From JALYIM01 sp040003205 (GTDB taxonomy: Bacteria > Acidobacteriota > Terriglobia > Terriglobales > Acidobacteriaceae), in the NCBI GenBank assembly GCA_040003205.1, contig JBDUDA010000030.1:1-18124 (forward strand): DNA of 18,124 nucleotides, given 5' to 3'. Under the pieces are notes generated by a model. That model did no database searches and had not been told where the DNA came from. It saw nothing but the letters and a program-made list of their open reading frames with translations. Numbering within the stretch: position 1 is the first letter of the stretch; each line of letters opens with the position of its first letter. Below are positions 1-7,986 of this stretch, piece by piece. The translations under genes and the position numbers were made by a program.

Positions 1-3000
1 ATTTAAATAATCCGATCGGCCTTGATGCCGCCACGCCCCACTTGTCATGGCAAAGCGAGGATAGCGGGCGCAACTGGCATCAGTCCGCCTACCAGATTCT
101 GGTGGCCAGCAGCGCGGACAAACTTAAAAATGGCGACGCCGACATTTGGGATAGCGGAAAGCAGAACTCATCGGAATCCGTTGGGATTGCCTATGCCGGC
201 CCACAATTGCAAGCGCGCCGACGTTACTTCTGGCTCGTCAAAACATGGGATGCCAAGGCGGCAGTGTCGCAATCATCAGAAGCGGCGTGGTGGGAGATGG
301 GGTTGGTCCAGCCATCCGATTGGAGCGCGAAGTGGATTGCGAGAAAGAACCCGGGCGACGCCGCAGATCGTGCTGACATGCGATGGATATGGGCCGCGGG
401 TCATGACGCATTGCATGCGCCGGTCAAGACTGTTGTCGAATTTCACACCAAGATTAAACTTGGCGGTAATCCCAAGGACGCGGCGCTCTTTGTGTTGGCT
501 CATGGCGACTATAAAACCGAAGTCAATGGACACGAAGCCGGGCAGAAAAAGAATTGGCACGCGTTCGATCGCGAAGACGTAACTAGTCAACTCAAGAGCG
601 GCGAAAACTTGATTGCTATTACGGTGACTGTACCCGAACCTGACAGCAACGATCCGGAGGTGGGCGCGAAAACAGGGAAAGCTGGGCTGGCTGGGTTATT
701 GAGAGTTACGCAGGCGGACGGTTCCATTCTTCGGTTCCCCACCGATGCTAACTGGAACGCTAGAGTCGAAGGTCAAGCTAAATGGACAAAAGTTGCCGTC
801 GCTTCCAGTCTCGACGGGCCGGAATTGGGGCCGGCGCCGCAATTGCCTCAAGCTGCGGCTTTGCTGCGGCGCAGTTTTGACGTTTCAAAATCCATCGAGT
901 CGGCCCGCCTATACGTCACCGCGCTGGGCAGCTATCGCATGTTCATAAACGGCAAGCGAGTCGAACAGGACGTACTGACTCCGGGATTCACCGATTATAG
1001 TAAGCGCGTTCAATATCAGACGTACGACGTTGCATCGCTCGTGACGCCTGGCAAAAATGCCGTCAGCGCAATTCTTGGTGACGGGTGGTTCGGCAGTCCA
1101 ATGACTTGGAGCGGGACGCCATTTTTCTTCCAAACTCCGCCCGCACGTTTCCTGGCCCAATTGGAGCTTCACTATTCTGACGGCACTCAAGACGTGATCG
1201 CAAGCGACAATTCCTGGAAGGCCGCTGCCTCTCCCATTCTTCGCTCCGAGATTTATGCGGGAGAAATCTATGATGCCCGCAACGAAATCGCAGGATGGAA
1301 TCAGGTTTCTTTCGATGACTCGCGCTGGGGGCAAGCCGACGTAACTGCCGCAGCGGCACCTGCAATTATGAGCCAGGTGGACCAACCCGCGCGCATCGTT
1401 CAATCCCTGGAGCCCAAAGCCGTCTCTACCGTCAACGGCGCGTACGTTGTGGACATGGGGCAGAACATGGTGGGCTGGGCGACGCTACGCGTGAGTGGCA
1501 CCGCTGGGACTCGCGTCCGCATGCACTTCGCCGAGCGGCTCAAGCCCGACGGGGGCATCTACACCGACAATCTCCGCAACGCCGATGCCACCGACACTTA
1601 CATTCTGCGCGGCGGCGGCGAAGAATCATTCACCCCGGTATTCAGTTTTCACGGCTTCCGCTACATCGAAATCTCAGGCTATCCCGGCCAACTCACCCCA
1701 GCTAACATCACGGGTGAAGTTGCCAGCAGCGTGGCCGGCGAACCGACAGCCAAGGTGGTAACTGCCAGCGACCTGGTCAATCGCATGTGGCTCATCGGCA
1801 CCTGGGGCCAGCGCGGAAATTTTCTAAGTATTCCGACCGATTGTCCGCAGCGCGACGAGCGCCTGGGATGGATGGGAGACGCCGGCGTTTTCTGGCGCAC
1901 CGGAAGCTACAATTTCGATATTGAGGCCTTCACGCACAAATTCATGCGCGACGTGACTGACGGGCAAACTCCCACTGGAAATTTCACGAACGTTTCGCCC
2001 GATTCGCTACGGCCGGCTGCCAGCGAAGGAGCGCCCGGCTGGGCGGATGCGGGCGTTATCATTCCGTGGACAACCTGGCTACACTACGGTGATCGCGCCA
2101 TCATCGAGCAAAATTGGAATGCCATGCAGCGCTTCATGGACTTCATCCTCAAATCCAATCCTGATTACATCCGCAAAAACAATCTCGGCCCTAACTATGC
2201 CGACTGGCTGGCCCCCGATGAGCACACCGATAAAGCATTGCTGGCAACCGCATATTGGGCTTTGGCAGCGGAAATGATGTCGCAGATGGCACATGCTATC
2301 GGCAAGGAGTATGAGGCTAAACGCTACTCCGATCTAATCGAAAATATTCGCGGCGCGTTCCAGAAGACATACATGAAAGAGGACGGTGTTGTGGGCACGG
2401 GAACGCAAACTTCCTATATCGTTGCGCTCTACACAAAGATGGCACCGAAGTCACTGGAGCCCACGCTGGTCACGAATCTGGTGAAAGACATCGAATCCAG
2501 AAAGTGGCACTTGTCCACGGGATTTCTGGGCACTCCATTTTTGCTGGCGACGCTTGCCGACCACGGACGCAACGATGTCGCTTACCGTCTGCTGCTAAAC
2601 GATACTTATCCGTCTTGGGGATACATGCTGTCAAAAGGCGCTACAACCTGGTGGGAGCGCTGGAACGGAGATAGCGGCGACCCCGGTATGAACTCCTATA
2701 ACCATTACGCTTTCGGTTCGGTGGTTGCCTGGGTTTATCGCTATGTCGCCGGAATCGACACCGCCGCAGCCGAGCCGGGTTTCCGGCGAATCATCATTCA
2801 TCCCCGCCCCGACGATAAAATGCCTCGCGCCAGCGGCGCATATGAATCCGTCTACGGAAAAATTAGCACCGACTGGACCAGTGATGCTGCTTCGTTTTCC
2901 CTGAAGGTCACAATTCCGGCAAACACGTCGGCGACGATTTACCTGCCGGCAATTTCCGGATCGCATGTCACTGAAGGCGGAAATACCGTCGAAGCGCGAC

Positions 3001-3062
3001 AAGAAGGGGAAGCTTACGTCATCCAAACGGGATCAGGGTCGTACGACTTTAAGGTCCAATAA
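1..3062 (+). CDS. Alpha-L-rhamnosidase, GH78 family (5' partial)
   Basis: An inverting glycoside hydrolase that releases terminal alpha-L-rhamnose from polysaccharides, glycosides or rhamnolipids. The reading frame is open from base 3, and the first residues read LNNPIGLDAATPHLSWQS, the usual GH78 N-terminal block. The true start and any signal peptide therefore lie left of the window, and the TTG at 42 is not the start. Counting from base 3, 1019 residues are visible. In order I see the N-terminal beta-sandwich regions, a rhamnosidase core block (GSYRMFINGKRV, then LTPGFTDYSKRVQYQTYDV), the (alpha/alpha)6 barrel with DCPQRDERLGWMGD at residues 613-626, and TTWWERW around residue 885 before the C-terminal beta domain. 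By analogy with characterised GH78 enzymes, E619 is the likely general acid and E885 the general base. The gene is co-oriented with the GH106 gene downstream, which suggests a shared rhamnose-scavenging role. Family assignment is firm; the substrate is unknown. Confidence 0.95.
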   Translation, partial: LNNPIGLDAATPHLSWQSEDSGRNWHQSAYQILVASSADKLKNGDADIWDSGKQNSSESVGIAYAGPQLQARRRYFWLVKTWDAKAAVSQSSEAAWWEMGLVQPSDWSAKWIARKNPGDAADRADMRWIWAAGHDALHAPVKTVVEFHTKIKLGGNPKDAALFVLAHGDYKTEVNGHEAGQKKNWHAFDREDVTSQLKSGENLIAITVTVPEPDSNDPEVGAKTGKAGLAGLLRVTQADGSILRFPTDANWNARVEGQAKWTKVAVASSLDGPELGPAPQLPQAAALLRRSFDVSKSIESARLYVTALGSYRMFINGKRVEQDVLTPGFTDYSKRVQYQTYDVASLVTPGKNAVSAILGDGWFGSPMTWSGTPFFFQTPPARFLAQLELHYSDGTQDVIASDNSWKAAASPILRSEIYAGEIYDARNEIAGWNQVSFDDSRWGQADVTAAAAPAIMSQVDQPARIVQSLEPKAVSTVNGAYVVDMGQNMVGWATLRVSGTAGTRVRMHFAERLKPDGGIYTDNLRNADATDTYILRGGGEESFTPVFSFHGFRYIEISGYPGQLTPANITGEVASSVAGEPTAKVVTASDLVNRMWLIGTWGQRGNFLSIPTDCPQRDERLGWMGDAGVFWRTGSYNFDIEAFTHKFMRDVTDGQTPTGNFTNVSPDSLRPAASEGAPGWADAGVIIPWTTWLHYGDRAIIEQNWNAMQRFMDFILKSNPDYIRKNNLGPNYADWLAPDEHTDKALLATAYWALAAEMMSQMAHAIGKEYEAKRYSDLIENIRGAFQKTYMKEDGVVGTGTQTSYIVALYTKMAPKSLEPTLVTNLVKDIESRKWHLSTGFLGTPFLLATLADHGRNDVAYRLLLNDTYPSWGYMLSKGATTWWERWNGDSGDPGMNSYNHYAFGSVVAWVYRYVAGIDTAAAEPGFRRIIIHPRPDDKMPRASGAYESVYGKISTDWTSDAASFSLKVTIPANTSATIYLPAISGSHVTEGGNTVEARQEGEAYVIQTGSGSYDFKVQ

Positions 3063-3088
3063 AACTTGGGAATTTTCAAATATCACTC

Positions 3089-3225
3089 TGTCATCTCGAC
3101 TGGTCCGGGGGCTGCGCGCAGCCAAGCCTCCGGTGAGTGGAGCGACCTGCTTCTCTCCCTATGCCACCTGACAGCAGGTCTCTCGACTGCGCAAAGCGGA
3201 TCGCTTTGCTCCGCTCGAGATGACA
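3089..3225. repeat. Nested inverted-repeat intergenic element
   Basis: The ends are an exact 11-bp inverted pair, TGTCATCTCGA at 3089-3099 and TCGAGATGACA at 3215-3225. Inside are a 14-bp perfect palindrome GGCTGCGCGCAGCC (3110-3123), an arm pair GACCTGC/GCAGGTC (3144-3150 and 3174-3180), and a hairpin GCAAAGCG-gat-CGCTTTGC (3191-3209). A partial extra copy of the right end, CGCTCGAGATCACAATT at 3278-3294, matches 3212-3228 at 16 of 17 positions. There is no coding content. It resembles REP- or MITE-like intergenic repeats that I recall from acidobacterial genomes (recollection, not checked). It fills most of the 286-bp gap between the two rhamnosidase genes and could act as a folded RNA or an attenuator between them. 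Confidence 0.7.
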
Positions 3226-3348
3226 ATTTCTTCGGGAGAATAAACACTACCCAGCAAAGTGGCCCTTACGAAAGCCGCGCTCGAGATCACAATTCTGCGG
3301 ACGTTGGTGTATGTCATCTATTTCGGACATCAGGAAGATCTAATCACA

Positions 3349-5862
3349 ATGATTAACAGAAGAACATTCTGCGTTATGTTGGCCGGAGCGGCTACGACTT
3401 TTCGAGTCACTCCTCCTATTTTCGCCAGCGAATCTTCATCCGAGATAGGGCTCGATAGCGCATGGCCAACGACGGCGGCTACCATCAAATCCTCGCCTCA
3501 TGTGTTATGGATGTGGATGGGGAGCAACATTAGCCGGTCCGGCATCACCCGCGATCTGGAAGCGATGAAAGATGGAGGCATTGGGGGAGCTACCATCTTC
3601 AGTCTTGCAGACTCGACGACTCCGTGGGCGGGAGCCATACTGAAAAGTCCTACGCCCGAAGTCGTCTCCTTCACCGATCCCTGGTGGCAGTTGGTGCGTC
3701 ACGCGGCCGAGGAATGCCGGCGGCTGGGGCTTGAACTCATCTTGCACAACTGTGCCGGATACGAGAGCAGCGGTGGACCTTGGATTACTCCTGAGTTGTC
3801 CATGCAGGAAGTCATCTCTTCGGAACGAAGTGTCAGCGGCGGCGTCAGATTCAGCGGCACTTTGGCGCAACCGGTCGTCGATCTTCATCCGCATGCGCTT
3901 TTTCCCGAGGTTTATATTCCTTCGCTGGGCCGGGTTGACAAACCAATCGTGGAAGCCCGGAAGACTTACTATCGCGACATTGCGGTACTAGCCCTGCCCG
4001 CCGAAGGCGTTGTTCCTCTGGATCGCGTGTTCGATCTTTCGGCCCAGATGGCAGCGAACGGAGAGCTGCAATGGGATGTTCCTGCCGGCGAGTGGAAGAT
4101 TTATTGCTTCGGCCACACAACTACTGGAGCGATGATCCAGCCGGCGCAGTGGGATGCCATGGGTCTGGAGTGCGACAAAATGAGCGTCGAAGCCGTGAGC
4201 TTTCACGTGCGGCACGTTTTATCGCAGATAAAAAAACATCTGGACGATCTGGCTGGGCCGTCGCTGACAACTCTGTATTTTGACAGTTACGAAGCCGGCG
4301 TGCCCACGTGGACTCCCAAAATGCCGCAAGAATTTCAGTCGAGGCGCAACTACGAGATTACTCCGTGGCTGCCGGTACTGATCGGACGCACGATTGGCAG
4401 CGAGGAGGAAACGGCGCGTTTCAACAAGGACATGAAGCGAACAGTCGCTGACCTATATCGCGATTGCTACTGGGCGATAGCATCAAGATTGACGCGCGAA
4501 GCCGGGCTCCAGTTCGGGGCTGAGCCCTACGAGGGCCCGTGGGAGATTTCTGAAGTCGTCAAATTTCTGGACCGTCCGGCCGCTGAATTCTGGACTGACA
4601 ATGACCGTTATTCTCCCCAGTCGGTCGAACCCGTGGTCGAAGCCGCTGTTGCTGCGAAGCGAAATGTGATTGCGGCCGAGGCATTCACCAGCAGGCCCGA
4701 ATTCAGCCGCTTCACCGAGCACCCGGCCTGGTTAAAACCCATTGGTGATGGAGCTTTCTGCTCGGGGATTAATAGCCTGGCAATCCATCATTTTGTTCAG
4801 CAGCCGTGGGACGACAAATACAAACCGGGAAATGTGATGGGACAGTGGGGCATCCACTTTGGACGCAACCAGACCTGGTGGAAACCCGGGCGCGCATGGC
4901 TTGCCTATCTGGGCCGGTGCCAGGCACAGTTGCAACGAGGCACCGTCGTCCCGCCGAGCGCGATGAGCAGCGCGACACACAAATCTGCGGGCGGCGCGGC
5001 TGAGTTACGCTCAATTCATCGTCGCGACGGCGAGACCGATATATTCTTCCTGGCGAATAGCGCTGTGCACGCTGGAACTATGCTTTGCACATTTCCCGTA
5101 GCGAGCAAAGTTCCCGAATTATGGGATCCCGTAACCGCATCGAAGCGTGAGTTGACTGACTTTGATCAAAAAGATGGAATGACGACCATCCCACTTGAAT
5201 TTGCTCCCGCGCAAAGCTTCTTCGTAGTGTTTCGCAAACCGACGCAGGCCCGCTCAAGCCGGAAGCCGAATTTTCCCAAGCACGCCGTTCTGGCTGAGTT
5301 GGAGGGGCCATGGTTAGTAGCGTTCGATAAGGTTTGGGGAGGACCAGAATCCGTCAGCTTCGAGAAGTTGGAAGATTGGACCAAACGGCCGGAGCCGGGC
5401 ATAAAGTATTTTTCCGGCACCGCTATTTACAAAAAGACAATTAAAATTTCTGAGCTCCCAGCCGGCAAGAAGTGCTATTTAAATCTGGGTAGCGTCCGGC
5501 ACATTGCCGAAGTCACCGTGAATGGCGAGCGTTCCGGGGTGATTTGGACGGCTCCCTGGCAAATCGATGTTAGTAGATCTTTGAAACAAGGTGAGAATGC
5601 AATTGAAATTGCCGTCACCAATGTTTGGGCCAATCGTTTAATCGGAGATGAGCAGGAACCCGCGGATTGCGTCTTCATCCCGGGGGACGTCAAATTTAAG
5701 GCGGGAGGTTTCCTGAAAGAATTTCCCGATTGGTTTCTGCAAGGTAAGCCGCGCCCCTCCCAAGGACGATTCTGTTTTGCTACCTGGAATTACTTCACCA
5801 AAGACTCACCCCTGGAATCCTCCGGACTAATGGGGCCAGTCCGCATCACGGTGGCAACTTAG
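3349..5862 (+). CDS. Alpha-L-rhamnosidase, GH106-like, Tat-type leader
   Basis: A large secreted glycoside hydrolase of 837 residues, expected to remove alpha-linked L-rhamnose. I place the start at ATG 3349 because AGGAAG lies about 12 bases upstream and because the protein then opens with MINRRTFCVMLAGAATTF, a twin-arginine-like leader. The 30 residues upstream in the same frame look non-coding and overlap repeat DNA. The N-terminal block WMWMG (from residue 54), the SGITRDLEAMKDGGIGG stretch (around 64-81) and the AEAFTS block with E444 followed by W and SGINSLAIHH are typical of the GH106 catalytic region. The C-terminal part (about 685-770: GTAIYKKTI, LNLGSVRHIAEVTVNG, NVWANRLIGD) is a galactose-binding-like beta-sandwich that caps many family members. 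I cannot map the catalytic residues with certainty. It lies downstream of the GH78 gene in the same orientation, separated by the nested repeat. Confidence 0.88.
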   Translation: MINRRTFCVMLAGAATTFRVTPPIFASESSSEIGLDSAWPTTAATIKSSPHVLWMWMGSNISRSGITRDLEAMKDGGIGGATIFSLADSTTPWAGAILKSPTPEVVSFTDPWWQLVRHAAEECRRLGLELILHNCAGYESSGGPWITPELSMQEVISSERSVSGGVRFSGTLAQPVVDLHPHALFPEVYIPSLGRVDKPIVEARKTYYRDIAVLALPAEGVVPLDRVFDLSAQMAANGELQWDVPAGEWKIYCFGHTTTGAMIQPAQWDAMGLECDKMSVEAVSFHVRHVLSQIKKHLDDLAGPSLTTLYFDSYEAGVPTWTPKMPQEFQSRRNYEITPWLPVLIGRTIGSEEETARFNKDMKRTVADLYRDCYWAIASRLTREAGLQFGAEPYEGPWEISEVVKFLDRPAAEFWTDNDRYSPQSVEPVVEAAVAAKRNVIAAEAFTSRPEFSRFTEHPAWLKPIGDGAFCSGINSLAIHHFVQQPWDDKYKPGNVMGQWGIHFGRNQTWWKPGRAWLAYLGRCQAQLQRGTVVPPSAMSSATHKSAGGAAELRSIHRRDGETDIFFLANSAVHAGTMLCTFPVASKVPELWDPVTASKRELTDFDQKDGMTTIPLEFAPAQSFFVVFRKPTQARSSRKPNFPKHAVLAELEGPWLVAFDKVWGGPESVSFEKLEDWTKRPEPGIKYFSGTAIYKKTIKISELPAGKKCYLNLGSVRHIAEVTVNGERSGVIWTAPWQIDVSRSLKQGENAIEIAVTNVWANRLIGDEQEPADCVFIPGDVKFKAGGFLKEFPDWFLQGKPRPSQGRFCFATWNYFTKDSPLESSGLMGPVRITVAT

Positions 5863-5899
5863 CCAACGCTGCCGATGATTCTTCGATGTTCCACACGTG

Positions 5900-6034
5900 C
5901 GCGTCATTCTGAATGTAATGCCACGAATTTGGCACAAACACGTGTTTGCTGTTGGGAATAGTGGCAAGCAGCTCGTTGTGGAATTGTAATTTCAAATCTT
6001 GCTCCAACAGATTACCCGGAAAGTCAGGGTTTTT
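5900..6034 (-). pseudogene. Remnant of an alpha/beta hydrolase C-terminus
   Basis: On the minus strand a continuous frame of about 45 codons reads NPDFPGNLLEQDLKL, then HNELLATIPNSKHVFVPNSW, then HYIQNDA. This closely resembles the C-terminal end of alpha/beta hydrolases, where a His in a SGHYIQNDAP-type motif is the catalytic His. After NDA the similarity stops: the expected proline and closing helix are replaced by unrelated codons running into the 3' end of the GH106 gene on the other strand. Upstream there is no start, no nucleophile elbow and no room for the rest of the protein. It is best read as a degraded gene end left by a deletion or rearrangement. The family call is from remembered motif similarity only. 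Confidence 0.55.
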
Positions 6035-6040
6035 CTTAGT

Positions 6041-6058
6041 ACCGGTGACCGGTTGACA
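6041..6058 (+). promoter_or_regulatory. Possible operator and -35 upstream of the small membrane protein gene
   Basis: ACCGGT occurs twice with one base between (6041-6046 and 6048-6053), forming a 13-base inverted repeat. It overlaps by one base a perfect TTGACA hexamer at 6053-6058. No good -10 hexamer is visible at 16-18 bases spacing, so promoter function is uncertain. The site lies about 150 bases before the ATG at 6205. The rest of the gap (6059-6204) shows only the ribosome binding site next to the start. Confidence 0.25.
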
Positions 6059-6204
6059 AACTCAACTAAAGGGTCCAAGCTTTCACGCGAGTTCTGTGTG
6101 GAGTCTTCTGAATGCTGTATCTCCCCGAGGTCACTCCTCTAAGAGCTTTATCGCTCATCCTCTACGGGCCCTGCGTCAACCCGACGCTAGGAGGAGAAAT
6201 CGCG

Positions 6205-6624
6205 ATGTACAACTACGTTGAAACCCCAGAGAAAATCTGGATTAAGCAATCTGCTCTTCTCTTAGTAGCTGTGCTGACGTTGAACAGCCTAGCTTTCCCG
6301 CAATCGACCCGACTACCGAAAGCATCCCGCACTGTCCAGGTTAAAGGCGATGTGCAACGACGCGGAATGGGCGAAAAATCCCGGGTCAAGGTGAAGCTGC
6401 TGAGTAATGCAGAAGTAAAGGGCTACATCAGCAAGATTGAAGATTCTTCTTTTGGCGTGACCGATCAAAAAACAAGGCAACTGACAACGATTGCTTACGC
6501 TGACGTCGAAAAGATTCAGGGACCAGGCCTGCCCACCATCGCAAAAGTCGGCATCGTCGTGGGTGCAGCTGTGTTGATAGTTGCTTTGGTGATTGGAATC
6601 GGACTTAAAAGGGCCGGTTACTAG
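6205..6624 (+). CDS. Small membrane protein with SH3/Sm-like middle domain
   Basis: A 139-residue protein of unknown function. The ATG at 6205 is chosen because AGGAGGAG at 6189-6196 sits about eight bases upstream; the frame extends 31 codons further but without a comparable signal. Residues 15-31 are hydrophobic and may be a signal anchor or cleavable leader ending near LAFPQ. The middle (about 45-105) is a compact beta-rich segment: SRVKVKLLSNAEVKGYISKI, a D-x-SSFGVTD turn, then TTIAYADVEKIQG. Its pattern of a charged strand, a G-x-I strand and a closing I-x-Y-x-DV strand resembles small SH3- or Sm-like barrels. Residues 113-133 form a C-terminal membrane segment. The barrel would face outside or inside depending on whether the first segment is cleaved. 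It lies 64 bases before the HAF-repeat gene, so co-transcription is possible. Confidence 0.72.
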   Translation: MYNYVETPEKIWIKQSALLLVAVLTLNSLAFPQSTRLPKASRTVQVKGDVQRRGMGEKSRVKVKLLSNAEVKGYISKIEDSSFGVTDQKTRQLTTIAYADVEKIQGPGLPTIAKVGIVVGAAVLIVALVIGIGLKRAGY

Positions 6625-6688
6625 TCCACTCTTGGGCATTACTGATTACGATGCGAGTAAGTCTCAGAAATGAAGGGAGTGATAAGCC

Positions 6689-7714
6689 ATGACTGACATA
6701 TTTAATTTTGCCCAAACCGTTGCCCCCGCTCGGAAAAAGGGCACTTTCGTCTTTTGTTTAGCTGTCTGCTCGCTTGGTCTCAGCATTTTCGCGAGTGCCC
6801 GTCAACCGACCATAATTAGCTTTGATGTCCCAGGTGCCACCACGACCTTTCCCACCAGCATTAACTCGAAAGGAATGATCACGGGCTTCTACTTTAGTTC
6901 AGACAATGTGTATCACGGCTTTCTACGGACTCCAGACGGCACTATCCTCACCTTTGATCCCTCAGGCTCGATTTCCACTCAACCCACGAGCATCAATTCC
7001 AGTGGGACAGTCACGGGGTTTTATCGTGACGCGAATTTTGGCGAGCACGGCTTTCTGCGGACTCGCGAAGGCACGATCACCAGCTTTGATCCTCCAGATG
7101 GAAGCTACACCCAACCTTCCGGAATAAATTCTGCTGGGGTGATTACGGGGAGCTTCTCTGACGCTTCTGGAGGCGGAGGTTTTTTGCGCGCTCGAGATGG
7201 AACCTACATCACCGTCCGCTCCACGGCACCTAGCAGCATCAATCCTGCAGGTGAAATCACGGGGCTGTCGCGGAACGCTTCTGGTTTGCACGGCTTCCTG
7301 CGCGCCAGCGATGGCGAGATCACGATCTTCGACCCTCCTGGGGCGATTTTCACCAACGCCATAAGCATCAATCCTGCGGGGGCAATTACCGGTTGGTACA
7401 TAAATGGAGATTCTTTTGCGGGGCACGGCTTCCTGCGCAATCGCAATGGAACCATCACGACCTTTGATCCTCCGGGCTCCACTTTCACTCACACGGCAGG
7501 CATCAATCCTTCTGGAGCTATTACGGGGAATTATTTTGACGGCGTTTTGCAGCACGGCTTCTTGCGTACTCGCGGGGGTATGTTTAGCGTGTTTGACCCT
7601 ATCGGCTCACTCTTCACCCAAACTACCGGCATCAGTGCTTCGGGCACTATTGGGAACTACACTGACGCGAGCTTTGGTGTTCACGGTTTTGTCCGCGTCC
7701 TGCTCAATCAATGA
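6689..7714 (+). CDS. Secreted HAF-repeat protein (seven repeats)
   Basis: A 341-residue protein with a leader (hydrophobic residues about 19-36, likely cleaved after IFASA) followed by seven imperfect repeats of about 44 residues. Each full unit reads roughly: F-DPPG-x-x-T-x-x-x-x-INPAG-x-ITG-x-Y-x-D-x-x-x-x-HGFLR-x-R-x-GTI. This is the pattern of the 'probable extracellular repeat, HAF family' proteins, expected to form a beta-propeller-like or beta-sheet repeat fold. Their biochemical function is not known. Repeat 4 is shortened: the usual FDPPG block is replaced by TVRSTAPSS. The ATG at 6689 follows AAGGGAG (6674-6680) by eight bases. No enzyme motif or anchor is visible after the leader, so the protein is probably released or bound to the cell surface. 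It follows the small membrane protein gene in the same orientation. Confidence 0.85.
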   Translation: MTDIFNFAQTVAPARKKGTFVFCLAVCSLGLSIFASARQPTIISFDVPGATTTFPTSINSKGMITGFYFSSDNVYHGFLRTPDGTILTFDPSGSISTQPTSINSSGTVTGFYRDANFGEHGFLRTREGTITSFDPPDGSYTQPSGINSAGVITGSFSDASGGGGFLRARDGTYITVRSTAPSSINPAGEITGLSRNASGLHGFLRASDGEITIFDPPGAIFTNAISINPAGAITGWYINGDSFAGHGFLRNRNGTITTFDPPGSTFTHTAGINPSGAITGNYFDGVLQHGFLRTRGGMFSVFDPIGSLFTQTTGISASGTIGNYTDASFGVHGFVRVLLNQ

Positions 7715-7979
7715 GATACCACGGCAAAGCGCTTATAAGGTGACAATCTTGAGTTTGGATAGTAATGCAACCATTCGCACTCGGCGCCTTCGCCGAGACA
7801 GCAGTGCAACCGCAGTTCCGATATCGCGTCCTCAGCTGCCACCTCAATCTTTGCGCATAGCCTGATGCTGCGAAAACTACCGGGGTTTCGCATCTATGTT
7901 CGCTGGCGAAATGAAAAGATGGTCCGCACCCCGGCGACGGGTGGCGCGGGGAGCAGCAGCTCACCCCATCTAATCGAAT
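7715..7979. other. Intergenic region with hairpins, no gene seen
   Basis: Three stem-loops are visible: CTCGGCG-cctt-CGCCGAG (7780-7797), GCGAAA/TTTCGC with a ten-base loop (7870-7891), and TTCGC-tg-GCGAA (7899-7910). The first could end transcription of the HAF-repeat gene but has no T-tract. The short frames here have no ribosome binding site or recognisable protein, and the longer minus-strand frame runs through the tRNA gene, so I call no coding region. Confidence 0.4.
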
Positions 7980-7986
7980 AAAAAAA
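7980..7986 (-). terminator. T-tract directly after selC
   Basis: On the minus strand, seven consecutive T residues follow the encoded GCCA end of the tRNA without a gap. The acceptor/T-arm helix just upstream could act as the stem. No separate terminator hairpin is present, so termination here is an inference. Confidence 0.3.

Noticed and set aside
42..3062. TTG at 42 as the start of the GH78 gene
   Set aside because: The frame is open to base 3, and the residues before the TTG match the conserved GH78 N-terminal block, so the gene begins outside the window.
3259..3348. Upstream start of the GH106 gene at 3259
   Set aside because: These 30 codons overlap repeat DNA and would bury the twin-arginine leader; the ATG at 3349 has an upstream AGGAAG and gives a proper signal peptide.
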